Source: CAZAQS01 sp964486825
GTDB lineage: Bacteria > Chloroflexota > Anaerolineae > Anaerolineales > UBA4823
Length of the DNA stretch: 31,092 bases
NCBI GenBank assembly: GCA_964486825.1
Contig: CAZAQS010000025.1
Span: forward strand, 1-31,092
Direction: 5' to 3'
Part shown: positions 1 through 7,592 of the stretch, piece by piece
Layout: each line of letters opens with the position of its first letter
Numbering within the stretch: the first letter of the stretch is position 1
Position numbers and translations under genes: made by a program
The notes under the pieces: generated by a model
The model's database searches: none
What the model was told of the DNA's origin: nothing
What the model saw: the letters and a program-made list of their open reading frames with translations, nothing else

Positions 1-63
1 GGGCGAGCGCTAGCACGGTATTTCCGTCTAGATAATGAAAGGAGTTACCCCATCGGGACCGGT

Positions 64-894
64 ATGTTTCACCAGATCAGCCATGAACGCTATCATCATC
101 TGCGATTTCTATTCAGCGAGCTGGAGCACAACCTGGCTATCGCGTCGATCATGGAAGGCAATAGCCTGGGATGCCTTTATGCAGATTCCCCCGACTCAGC
201 CGCAGCAGCCCTCTTGTGGAACCGGCAGGAAGCCCTTTACCTGGCAGGGGATCCAAACGGACCGGGCCTTGTCGAAGCCTTAAAGAACCTGTTTCAAGAA
301 ACGATCCTGCCAGAGGCGCGCCGGCGCCATATCCCGCTCCTGTCCTTGCAAGTTCACCCTACCGGATGGGAGATGCATCTCCCCTCCATCCTGGAAGGCT
401 GCCAGATCGAAAAAACCTCTCGCCGCCTTTACCTTCTCCAGAAGGGGAGCATTGAATACAGCTACGCTCTCCCACCTGCATATTCGCTCCAACGCATCGA
501 TGCAGGTCTGCTGGAGAGCGACCTGGTCAACCGCGAGCAGGTCCAAATATGGATCGAATCCTTCTGGCCATCAACCAGCGCATTTCTGGAGCGGGGATTC
601 GGTTACTGCGTGGTTGGGCGTTACGCAATCGCCAGCTGGTGCCTGTCGGTTTTTACCAGCGGGAGACGTTACGAGCTAGGTGTGGCTACGGATGAAGCCT
701 ATCGCAACCATGGTTTCGCTAGCGTCGCTGCTGTCTCTTGCCTTGAATACTGCCTGGACAATGGCCTGGTCCCTGAATGGCACTGTTGGGAGGATAACTT
801 CCCTTCCGTTAATGTTGCAGAGAAGATCGGCCTCCAACAAAGCTTGTCCTACCCCGCCTTCCGCTTCACCACCAGCTCGGCGGAGGATCTATAG
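64..894 (+). CDS. GNAT family acetyltransferase, ZmaR-like (copy 1)
   Basis: A 276-residue protein with an N-terminal family-specific half and a C-terminal GNAT fold. The acetyl-CoA loop is visible near residues 210-220 (ELGVATDEAYRNHGFASVAA), followed by a helix rich in Leu/Cys and a W-x-C-W-E-D stretch. This layout matches the zwittermicin-resistance-type GNAT family (PF12746 group), whose members N-acetylate small amines; the substrate here is unknown. The frame stays open to the window edge but has no earlier ATG/GTG/TTG. The chosen ATG gives an N-terminus that aligns with the paralogue at 3470-4273, and an AGGAG lies about 19 nt upstream, which is rather far. It shares its arrangement with that paralogue, so the pair probably arose by duplication. 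Family is confident, substrate is not. Confidence 0.8.
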   Translation: MFHQISHERYHHLRFLFSELEHNLAIASIMEGNSLGCLYADSPDSAAAALLWNRQEALYLAGDPNGPGLVEALKNLFQETILPEARRRHIPLLSLQVHPTGWEMHLPSILEGCQIEKTSRRLYLLQKGSIEYSYALPPAYSLQRIDAGLLESDLVNREQVQIWIESFWPSTSAFLERGFGYCVVGRYAIASWCLSVFTSGRRYELGVATDEAYRNHGFASVAAVSCLEYCLDNGLVPEWHCWEDNFPSVNVAEKIGLQQSLSYPAFRFTTSSAEDL

Positions 895-1047
895 TCTATC
901 AATTACTATGGGTAGCTCTTCCGCATATGCTGCACAGAGTTCGAAACCAACTCTCGAAGGATGGTGTAGCAATCTCTACGCCTTCTCTCATCGTTAATCC
1001 CCTCTAAAAATTCACGCACACTTGCTCAATCTGTCAATACCAGGTTG

Positions 1048-1060
1048 TATAATACAGGCA
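1048..1060 (+). promoter_or_regulatory. -10 box of a probable leaderless hypA promoter
   Basis: A perfect TATAAT lies at 1048-1053 and is followed by six bases and then the ATG of hypA at 1060. Start-point spacing for a -10 box places transcription initiation on the A of the start codon. No Shine-Dalgarno sequence precedes the ATG. The -35 is weak: TTGCTC at 1022-1027 with a long 20-bp spacer. A leaderless mRNA is inferred. Confidence 0.5.
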
Positions 1061-1416
1061 TGCACGAGCTTTCCGTCACCGAAAATATCCTCGAGATTGC
1101 CATCCGGCACGCCCGGCAGGCCAATGCAAGCCGCGTCACCAGCATTTATCTCGTCATTGGCCAGTTATCCAGCATAGTGGATGATTCGGTTCAATTCTAT
1201 TGGGATATGATCAGTGAAGGCACGCTCTGCGCAGGCGCACGTTTACACTTCGAGCGCCGCCCCGCATGCCTGGCCTGTCAAAGCTGTGGCGTGACCTATA
1301 CTCTCCAAGGCGAGCTGATGGCCTGCCCGGAATGTAATAGCCTTGAGGTACGCGTGCTTTCAGGAGAAGAGTTCCGGGTTGCCAGCCTGGAGATAGAAGT
1401 GGTTAAGCAGGAGTGA
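1060..1416 (+). CDS. hypA: Hydrogenase nickel incorporation protein HypA
   Basis: HypA delivers nickel, with HypB, to the large subunit of [NiFe]-hydrogenases in the cytoplasm. The 118-residue length is normal. The mature N-terminus MHELSVTEN carries His2, the family's nickel ligand, which fixes the start at 1060 rather than at an in-frame start 15 nt earlier. The zinc site is complete: C-x-x-C (CQSC) and, 19 residues on, C-x-x-C (CPEC). hypB begins 4 nt after the TGA stop, so the two are co-transcribed. No hydrogenase subunit or hypCDEF gene is in the window, so its client enzyme must be encoded elsewhere. Expression may start from a leaderless promoter immediately upstream. Confidence 0.95.
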   Translation: MHELSVTENILEIAIRHARQANASRVTSIYLVIGQLSSIVDDSVQFYWDMISEGTLCAGARLHFERRPACLACQSCGVTYTLQGELMACPECNSLEVRVLSGEEFRVASLEIEVVKQE

Positions 1417-1420
1417 GCTG

Positions 1421-2128
1421 ATGACTTATGAGCGCCTGAGCGTTGAAGAAGAAATCATGAGCGCCAACGAGCGAATGGCGCTAAAAGTCCGGGAACGCCT
1501 GGATTCAGCCGGTGTGTTTGCTATCAACCTGATGGCTTCTCCTGGAGCTGGCAAAACGACGCTCATTCTAAAAACCATCCAGGATTTGGCTCCCGAATTA
1601 CGCCTCGCTGTGATCGAAGGCGATACAGCCCCGGTTACGATCGATGCGGATAAGGTACTGGCAGCCGGAGTGCCGGCCGTGCAGATAAACACTGGCGGCG
1701 GCTGCCACCTGGATGCTGGAATGATGGCACAAGGCCTGCAACAGCTCCCGCTGGAAGCTCTAGATCTGGTTATCGTCGAGAACGTAGGCAATTTGATCTG
1801 TCCGGCAGCTTTCAAATTGGGCAGCCACCTAAACGTGCTGATCGCGAGCATCCCCGAGGGGGATGACAAGCCTTATAAATACCCGAACATCTATCGCCAC
1901 CTGCACGTCCTGCTGGTCAGCAAGATTGACTTGCTGCCATATATCCAATTCGATATGGATTATTTTCGCCGTGGCGTAGAGATGCTCAACCCTGGCCTGG
2001 TCACCTTCCCCCTTTCGGCGATGACCGGCGAGGGCATATCGGCCTGGACGGGATGGTTGAAATCCCAGGTCATAGGATCAAAAAAGGATTATTCACCCAG
2101 CCTGGGTTTACCAGATGGTCACCAGTAG
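1421..2128 (+). CDS. hypB: Hydrogenase nickel incorporation GTPase HypB
   Basis: HypB is the SIMIBI-class GTPase that works with HypA to insert nickel into [NiFe]-hydrogenase. At 235 residues it shows the P-loop SPGAGKTT near residue 40, an EGD switch segment, the conserved Cys-His metal site in GGGCHLD, ENVGNLICPAAF, and the guanine-specificity motif SKIDLLP. It lacks the N-terminal CxxCGC motif and the histidine-rich stretch found in E. coli-type and nickel-storing HypB proteins, so it is the short form. AGGAG 7-8 nt before the ATG and the 4-nt gap from hypA support an operon. Its last 21 nt overlap the 3' end of the convergent gene on the minus strand. Confidence 0.95.
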   Translation: MTYERLSVEEEIMSANERMALKVRERLDSAGVFAINLMASPGAGKTTLILKTIQDLAPELRLAVIEGDTAPVTIDADKVLAAGVPAVQINTGGGCHLDAGMMAQGLQQLPLEALDLVIVENVGNLICPAAFKLGSHLNVLIASIPEGDDKPYKYPNIYRHLHVLLVSKIDLLPYIQFDMDYFRRGVEMLNPGLVTFPLSAMTGEGISAWTGWLKSQVIGSKKDYSPSLGLPDGHQ

Positions 2129-3139
2129 CTTATACCTCGCCTGAGTAGACCCGGCCTTCAGAACCAGCACGTAATCCTGTGTGCTGGGAAGCAGGCCTTT
2201 GAAGCTGGCGCCTTCCCCCAAGCCGCTTTTCAATACGGCGCCATCCGCGCCATAGATGACCAGCTGCAAGCCATCCGCGGGGGTCACATCCACCTGCATG
2301 GTCTGGTTCTTCATCGCTCGAAGCACATAGTACTGGCTTTTGTTTGCGCCCACCCAACCGTACTCCACTCCGGAGATTGCGCCCTTCTGAAAACTGATCC
2401 TTCTCGGTATAACCACGTTCATCGTATAAGAAACATCTTGCCCCCCACCGGCTCTTACCGTAACAATATAATCCTGGCTACCTGGCAGCTCTCCCCGGAA
2501 GCTCGAGCCCTCGCCCATACCGCTTCTCAACACCGTGCCATCTATCCCGTAGATGATAAGCTGGACGCTATTGGCAGGCGATACTTCAATTTCCAAGAGC
2601 TGCCCGCCCCGCGCTCGCATGATATAATCCCGGCTCTGGTGCGGCGACAATCTTCCGAAGAGTGCGGCAGAGGTCGTCCCTGGATCAAAGGATATGCGCT
2701 GCGGGATGAAAACGTTGAAAGAGTAACTGATCGCCTGGCTACCTGAGCGGACTTCGAGATAGAAATCTCCGGTCCTGGGCAAATAACCACGGAAGCCGGT
2801 CAAGCTGCTTCCAGAAACCGGCGCCAGCGCCTTGCCGTCCGTGCCGGTAACCAGAAGGCGAGCGCCCTCCGGAGCCGAGAGGGTAACATCCATGAGCTGG
2901 TTTGCCAGGGCGCGCAAGACGTAGCGTGCACTGCTGTTGGCAGACAGGCTGCCGCTGATGGACGCGGAGGTGGCGCCTCGCTCGAACTGTATTCGCACTG
3001 CGTTGGCAGACTGGCTCTCCACCCATTCAAGGGTGAGCGGTTTGTTTTGAGTCGCCTTTCCCATGGCTACGCCAGGAGAAATGATTGTAGTCACCATCAG
3101 AACCAGTATCATGCTTAGACGAAGGATATTCGATTTCAT
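2108..3139 (-). CDS. Secreted protein of three tandem ~97-residue repeats
   Basis: A 343-residue exported protein of unknown function. Residues 1-26 form a signal peptide (short basic start, hydrophobic core, VAMG end). From about residue 49 to the C-terminus it consists of three consecutive repeats of roughly 97 residues. Each has a RISF-x-x-G-x-x-S opening, an S-x-x-Y-x-L/M-R-A centre, an L-x-I/V-x-G-x-DG segment, an F-x-G-x-LP turn and a D-Y/F-x-L/V-x-V-x-x-G-S end. The pattern resembles small beta-sandwich domains of the bacterial pre-peptidase C-terminal type, but that is a loose likeness. AGGAGG lies 7 nt before the ATG and a promoter is listed separately. It is convergent with hypB and overlaps its end by 21 nt. 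Confidence 0.75.
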   Translation of the reverse strand: MKSNILRLSMILVLMVTTIISPGVAMGKATQNKPLTLEWVESQSANAVRIQFERGATSASISGSLSANSSARYVLRALANQLMDVTLSAPEGARLLVTGTDGKALAPVSGSSLTGFRGYLPRTGDFYLEVRSGSQAISYSFNVFIPQRISFDPGTTSAALFGRLSPHQSRDYIMRARGGQLLEIEVSPANSVQLIIYGIDGTVLRSGMGEGSSFRGELPGSQDYIVTVRAGGGQDVSYTMNVVIPRRISFQKGAISGVEYGWVGANKSQYYVLRAMKNQTMQVDVTPADGLQLVIYGADGAVLKSGLGEGASFKGLLPSTQDYVLVLKAGSTQARYKLLVTIW

Positions 3140-3167
3140 GAGAGCGCCTCCTGGTAGAAAACTGATG

Positions 3168-3196
3168 TCTATAATGCTACCGATTCGTCTTTACAA
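3168..3196 (-). promoter_or_regulatory. Promoter of the triple-repeat secreted protein
   Basis: On the minus strand TTGTAA (3191-3196), a 17-bp spacer and TATAGA (3168-3173) form a sigma-70-type promoter about 30 nt upstream of the start codon. The rest of the 330-bp gap (3140-3469) shows no gene. The only other signal is an extended -10-like TGATAAAAT at 3337-3345 on the plus strand, without a recognisable -35. Confidence 0.5.
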
Positions 3197-3469
3197 TAAC
3201 AAAATTCCCCCATCCGTGCAAGTCTATTGAATAGACGCACTCAAGCCCTCGATTGTTCCCAGGGTTATTTTCCTGGCGGTTCTGGTGGTATATGCCCTTA
3301 GTGGAACACAACTGCGACCCCCTCAACCTCCCTGCATGATAAAATAACCCCGCTTTAACCCTACCCTACTGGCGGGTGGTTACCTTCCGGGCAATTGTGC
3401 AGATGAGCTGGTTGTCATAGACGGCTCGAAAAACACCGGTTTCGATACCGTCCGCCGCCAGGAGGACAA

Positions 3470-4273
3470 ATGCATGAACTCGGATGGGGGGACTACTCCA
3501 GAGCGCTACCGCTCTTCATAAACCTGCCCTATATCCCTCCCCGATCCGTCCTGCTCGGGATCACGCCGGGCCGGGTATTCGTAGATGACCTGGAACGACC
3601 AAAAGCCGGGCTGGTATGGACACGTTGGGGTTTTGCATACCTGGCTGGCGATAGCCGTGCCGATACCTTCCGCCGCCGCCTCCACGACCAGATATTCGAC
3701 GAGCTGGTTTCGAATACAACTGCTCGAGATAAGGGTTTCTTGCTTTTCCCGTGTAGCTCAGATTGGGAACACCAACTTAACGACTTGTTAGAAGGTCGCC
3801 GCCCAAATAAGATCTTCCGACGGAGCTTCACTTTCAATCCATCTAACTTCTCGAACCACTACGGCTGGTTGAACCGCTTACCGGCAGGTTTTCATATCTA
3901 TCGCATCGACGAAAAGCTGCTCGAACGGACATCGGGCCTGGTTAGCGCAGAGATCGAAGCTGCCTGGGGATCCAGCAAGGATTTTTTGAATTGCGGTTTC
4001 GGTTTCTGCTTGATGCATGGGGATGTCGTCGTCAGTCTTTGCACCTCCCCTTTCATCGCAGGACGCGAGGTGGAGGTGTGTATCCGTACTGACGTGCATT
4101 ACCGCAGCAAAGGTTTCGCCACCGTCACTGCATTGGCCTTCCTCGAACACTGCCTGCTCAATGATCTGTCCCCGAACTGGGAGTGTCCATGGGATCATGT
4201 AGCCTCCTGTGCATTGGCTACCCGGCTGGGGTTTGAGAACCCAGTCGACCGGCCGGTATATTGCTGGGAATAG
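3470..4273 (+). CDS. GNAT family acetyltransferase, ZmaR-like (copy 2)
   Basis: A 267-residue paralogue of the protein at 64-894, with the same order: a divergent N-terminal half containing an F/L-A/Y-LAGD motif near residue 60, then a GNAT core. The CoA loop reads RTDVHYRSKGFATVTA, followed by a helix (LAFLEHCLLNDL) and W-E-C-P-W-D near the end, matching the W-H-C-W-E-D of copy 1. AGGAGG is 4-5 nt before the ATG, a tight but usable spacing. The start of the next gene lies within a few tens of bases of its TAG stop, suggesting co-transcription with the phosphodiesterase. The acetylated substrate is unknown; antibiotic or amine acetylation is only a family-level guess. Confidence 0.8.
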   Translation: MHELGWGDYSRALPLFINLPYIPPRSVLLGITPGRVFVDDLERPKAGLVWTRWGFAYLAGDSRADTFRRRLHDQIFDELVSNTTARDKGFLLFPCSSDWEHQLNDLLEGRRPNKIFRRSFTFNPSNFSNHYGWLNRLPAGFHIYRIDEKLLERTSGLVSAEIEAAWGSSKDFLNCGFGFCLMHGDVVVSLCTSPFIAGREVEVCIRTDVHYRSKGFATVTALAFLEHCLLNDLSPNWECPWDHVASCALATRLGFENPVDRPVYCWE

Positions 4274-4293
4274 TGGTCCGGAGCCCAATCACG

Positions 4294-5181
4294 ATGCGAG
4301 CAAAAACCATCAAAGCCTCTCTGTTCATCCCGATCATTTTGGCTGCCTTGTACCTTGTCCTGTACATGCTTGCCCAGCCTGCCCCCGTTCATCCATTTTT
4401 TGCATCCCTCCAGAACCGGCCCATCGTCATTGCCCATCGCGGCGGAGCTGCGCTATGGCCGGAAAATACTCTGATCGCCTTTCACGCTGCTTCCGAGATG
4501 GGCGTAGATATCCTGGAGATGGATATCCACAGTACGGCAGATGGAGTATTGGTCGTCATCCATGATGACCAGGTCGACCGGACTACCGACGGCTCGGGTT
4601 TGGTATCCGGGATGACTCTTGAACAAATCAAATCCCTGGATGCCGGCCATAGCTGGACATCAGACGATGGGTTGAGCTACCCTTTCCGTGGGCAAGGGGT
4701 CGAAATCCCCACCCTGGAGGAAATTTTCATCGAGCTGCCAGGGAAGCATATGAACATAGAGATGAAACAATCCGAGCCAGCCCTTGTTTTGCCATTTTGT
4801 GAGCTGATCCGGAAATACGATATGCAGGAACGCGTCCTGGTGGCATCCTTCGACCCCCGAACGCTGCAGGATTTCCGCCAAGAATGTCCAGAAGTGGCCA
4901 GCTCAGCCACCAGCAATGAGATCCGTATCCTTTATATCTTAAGCCAGGCCAGTCTTGGAGCAATCTACCGTACGCCCGCCCAGGCCTTGCAGGTACCGGA
5001 ATATTCAGGGGATACCTATGTCCTCAATTCACGCTTGATATCAGCCGCGCAATCTAAAAACCTGCAAATACACGCTTGGACGATTAATGAAGTTGAAGAC
5101 ATGCGTCGCATGCTCGAGGCAGGCCTGGATGGCTTAATCACCAATTACCCGGATCGCATGTTGGCCTTGCTCGGCCGTTGA
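4294..5181 (+). CDS. Membrane-anchored glycerophosphodiester phosphodiesterase
   Basis: Hydrolyses glycerophosphodiesters to glycerol-3-phosphate and an alcohol. The 295-residue protein starts with a basic stretch and one hydrophobic helix (FIPIILAALYLVLYMLA), so the catalytic domain probably faces outside as a signal-anchored or lipid-exposed enzyme. GDPD hallmarks follow in order: IAHRGGAALWPENT with the catalytic His and Arg, LEMDIHSTADGVLVVIHDD with the metal-binding Glu/Asp and second His, EIPTLEE, MNIEMK, and the C-terminal IHAWTINEVEDMRRM plus GLDGLITNYPD. The TIM-barrel is complete. Start choice: ATG at 4294 keeps a normal signal segment. In-frame TTG 4261 and GTG 4273 are possible, and neither has a good ribosome site. 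It probably follows copy 2 of the GNAT gene in one transcript. Confidence 0.88.
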   Translation: MRAKTIKASLFIPIILAALYLVLYMLAQPAPVHPFFASLQNRPIVIAHRGGAALWPENTLIAFHAASEMGVDILEMDIHSTADGVLVVIHDDQVDRTTDGSGLVSGMTLEQIKSLDAGHSWTSDDGLSYPFRGQGVEIPTLEEIFIELPGKHMNIEMKQSEPALVLPFCELIRKYDMQERVLVASFDPRTLQDFRQECPEVASSATSNEIRILYILSQASLGAIYRTPAQALQVPEYSGDTYVLNSRLISAAQSKNLQIHAWTINEVEDMRRMLEAGLDGLITNYPDRMLALLGR

Positions 5182-5212
5182 CGCCAGACGATGTAGCTAC
5201 TAGGAGGAGCCA

Positions 5213-5359
5213 ATGAGCAACCGCCTTGATGAATTCCAGGCTTACCGGTCCCGTATGAATGAGCGCATCAGCGAGATCGACCACCTCGGTATCAAGCGCT
5301 TTTTCAACCTGGATACCGCTGCCTACACGGTGTCCAGACTGCCAGGCGATCCTTCCTAA
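5213..5359 (+). pseudogene. 48-codon remnant resembling the N-terminus of a carboxymuconolactone decarboxylase-family protein
   Basis: An excellent ribosome site (AGGAGG at 5202-5207, 5 nt before ATG) opens a 48-codon frame. Its product (MSNRLDEFQAYRSRMNERI ... HLGIKRFFNLDTAAY) resembles, from memory, the first ~40 residues of AhpD/carboxymuconolactone decarboxylase-like proteins. The frame then diverges and ends in TAA, and the expected CxxC core of about 80 more residues is missing. A neighbouring frame just after the break reads R-C-P-D-C, which may be a trace of that core after a deletion. It follows the phosphodiesterase by 31 nt. Alternative: a genuine small protein. The family assignment is by recall and moderately sure. 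Confidence 0.5.
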
Positions 5360-5494
5360 AGGCGGGACCTCCCAAATTTTGTAGACAATCTAGAAAGTTG
5401 GGCCGAATCGGTATACAATTCCTTGAAAGCTTCCGGGAATTTACCATCCTCTCCTTCACCCCAGATTTTCAAATAAACACAGTCTTAGGGAGAT

Positions 5495-6334
5495 ATGAAT
5501 ATCACACAGATTACAACCAAAAACCTGCCCGAAGCGGACGATATCCTTTGTTCAGCCTTTGAATCGAACTGCAGTATGATGGCAGACATGGCCCGCCTGC
5601 TACGGATAGAGCCGCAGGGCTTTATCATGGGCTATTACAAGGGCAGGCCAGCCGGGACTGTCGGAGCTGTAAAGTACGGGGAATTTGCTTACCTGGGCAT
5701 GATGGCTGTTACAAAGCAGGCCCAACATCGCGGCATCGGATCTGCTTTGCTCGACGAGATCCTTGCCCGACTGGACGAGCGTAACATCCCGATTATCCTG
5801 CTCGACGCCACGTTGGCAGGCAAACCGCTCTACCTGCGCGCCGGCTTCGAGGTGGATGACCAGGTACGACAATTCGCGAGGCAAGAGCAGACTCCCTTAC
5901 CGTCCCCTTCTCCATTTGTGCGCCCGTTCTCGCCAATTGACTTACCAGCAGTGGTAAAGTTCGATGAAGAAATCTTCGGCGTCCGTCGAGAGTCCGTGCT
6001 CAGAGAGTATCTGCATGACTTTCCAGATCGGGCTTTCATCTATGAAGAACAGGGAGTGGTCTCCGGTTTCCTGATCGCGCAGGAGCAGAAAATCGGCCCC
6101 TGGACAGCTGCCAACCTGGCTTCCGCCCAAGGTTTGCTGGATGCCGCGTTGCGCTTACCTTTTGGGGATCCTCCCAAGGTGCTTATCCCCACCTCGAACC
6201 AGGCCGGAGCCATCTTGTTGGTCCAGTATGGCTTCGTACTCCAGGCCACCCTTGACCACATGCGCAGGGGCGGCGTCAGAAACCCGATCAAGCGCCGGCA
6301 GGTTTTTGGCCAGGCTTCTTTCGCGCTGGGATAG
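5495..6334 (+). CDS. Tandem GNAT protein (GNAT plus Acetyltransf_18-type C-terminal domain)
   Basis: A 279-residue N-acetyltransferase with two GNAT-like halves. Residues 1-130 are a standard GNAT: MMAVTKQAQHRGIGSALLDEIL carries the Q-x-x-G-I-G acetyl-CoA loop, and LYLRAGFEV the family's closing strand. After a Pro/Ser linker (residues ~130-142, PLPSPSPFVRP), residues 143-279 resemble the C-terminal domain common in this family (PF18014 type), with FGVRRESVLREYLHDFPDRAF and a Y-GF segment. Substrate unknown. GGGAG precedes the ATG by 4-5 nt. A TATACAAT at 5412-5419 could be a -10 box but lacks a convincing -35. The stop is 34 nt from the end of the convergent minus-strand gene. Confidence 0.8.
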   Translation: MNITQITTKNLPEADDILCSAFESNCSMMADMARLLRIEPQGFIMGYYKGRPAGTVGAVKYGEFAYLGMMAVTKQAQHRGIGSALLDEILARLDERNIPIILLDATLAGKPLYLRAGFEVDDQVRQFARQEQTPLPSPSPFVRPFSPIDLPAVVKFDEEIFGVRRESVLREYLHDFPDRAFIYEEQGVVSGFLIAQEQKIGPWTAANLASAQGLLDAALRLPFGDPPKVLIPTSNQAGAILLVQYGFVLQATLDHMRRGGVRNPIKRRQVFGQASFALG

Positions 6335-6368
6335 AAGATACGACCTTGAAATCGCCACTCCTGCGAAC

Positions 6369-7397
6369 TCACCAATCCAGTGTGAACTCAGCCGTAGGTC
6401 CCACTACAGTGATCGTCCCATCTGGGCTGCGGGCGCTGACGCTCCACCAGTATGTCCCTCTCTCGATCAACGCGCCATTGGAGAGCACACCATCGAAGAC
6501 GACGCTATCCGAGCTCAAGTAGCCGGAAGTCCAAACCGGCTGCGCCAACCTGCCTGGCTTCAGTTCCAGCCGGTTCTGCGACAGGGTTGGGTAGTCGCTC
6601 CACACAAACCGTAAAGGTTGTTGGGGTGTGATCGGGTGATCTGTAAACACCCGGTCCGGTTCAGGTTCTAAAGGTTCTAATCCTAATAAGGCGATATCGA
6701 AATCTGGGTACCTCACCAGCTCTCCGTCTCCAGCTGGCAGCGGCCCTGCCATCACCTGGCTGACCACCTGGTTCTGGCTTAGATGCAAATTGTCATCCCT
6801 GGAAAACACGACCTGGTAGCCTTTCAAGGATGGCTGCAAGTTTTGCAAGTTGTATTCTCCATCCATAAATGTAAACTGCTGGGTGTCGTTCAATGCCGGG
6901 TCGACCAGCCTTAACACGATTGTTCCACTGAACAACGAACCGTTGAACAATACCCGCCCTTGAATACCGGCTGTCCCGGGGGGGATATTAGGATTGGTCG
7001 GCATAACGGATGTCGGTTGGATAACATCCATGGTTGGAGCCGCGCCGGAAGCTGTGGTTACTGAAGGTGTGCCTTTGGAAGAGGGGTCTGGGTTGCTTCC
7101 GGGCGTCACGGTAGATATAGCTGGGCTGGTAGGTGTGGAAGTTGAAGAAAATGGCTCTCCTGGCAATGTCAATAGCAAGGCCGGTGTAGAAGGAGCAATT
7201 TCCGTCCGGGTAGTAGGTGCGCTGGTAGGGGCGAATTGAGCCGGTTGCGCAGCAGCCGCCTGTGTACCAGTGGGCTGGTTAGCAGTATTTGAGGCAACAC
7301 TCGGGCGGATGAATGCTAACTCGATCGCTGTAAAAACCAGGACCGTCAAAAGCATGGCGAGCAAACCCAATAGAATTAGCTTCAGGTTTATATTCAT
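6369..7397 (-). CDS. Membrane-anchored Thr/Pro/Ser-rich protein with a C-terminal beta domain
   Basis: A 342-residue exported protein of unknown function. Residues 8-35 form a single hydrophobic helix (signal anchor). Residues ~40-145 are low-complexity Thr/Pro/Ser/Ala, typical of an extended and possibly glycosylated cell-wall spacer. From about residue 146 (IQGRVLFNGSLFSGTIVLRL) a carboxypeptidase-regulatory-like beta domain seems to start. The C-terminal ~100 residues (PLRFVWSDYPTL ... GTYWWSVSARSPDG) look like a fibronectin-III-like or wrapped beta domain. No catalytic motif is visible. The ribosome site is weak (AGGGA). Convergent with the tandem GNAT gene. The 195 bp upstream hold no other gene. 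Confidence 0.65.
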   Translation of the reverse strand: MNINLKLILLGLLAMLLTVLVFTAIELAFIRPSVASNTANQPTGTQAAAAQPAQFAPTSAPTTRTEIAPSTPALLLTLPGEPFSSTSTPTSPAISTVTPGSNPDPSSKGTPSVTTASGAAPTMDVIQPTSVMPTNPNIPPGTAGIQGRVLFNGSLFSGTIVLRLVDPALNDTQQFTFMDGEYNLQNLQPSLKGYQVVFSRDDNLHLSQNQVVSQVMAGPLPAGDGELVRYPDFDIALLGLEPLEPEPDRVFTDHPITPQQPLRFVWSDYPTLSQNRLELKPGRLAQPVWTSGYLSSDSVVFDGVLSNGALIERGTYWWSVSARSPDGTITVVGPTAEFTLDW

Positions 7398-7550
7398 CTG
7401 CTGATTCCCTGTGGGATAATCTACGCAATAAGTGTGAAATCAAATCTGTTCATTGATTGCTGCTAGAATCTCTTATCTGCAATCATATCATGATCGGAAC
7501 ATGAAGGTGCAACGAAGGCTATGGGAAGTTTCGGATCAGCTGGCTTGGTT

Positions 7551-7556
7551 TATAAT
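7551..7556 (+). promoter_or_regulatory. Candidate -10 box for the Cys-rich ferredoxin-domain gene
   Basis: A perfect TATAAT lies 36 bp before the GTG start of the 7593 gene, with the start point expected near 7563. No -35 close to TTGACA is present at the usual distance (GTTTCG at 7528-7533), so recognition may need an activator. Confidence 0.35.
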
Positions 7557-7592
7557 ACTTGAAGACGCTTCTACGAGCCGCAGGAGGAAGCA

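Noticed and set aside
930..960. GTTCGAA motif suggesting a tRNA T-loop
   Set aside because: No acceptor stem, anticodon arm or D-arm can be formed around it.
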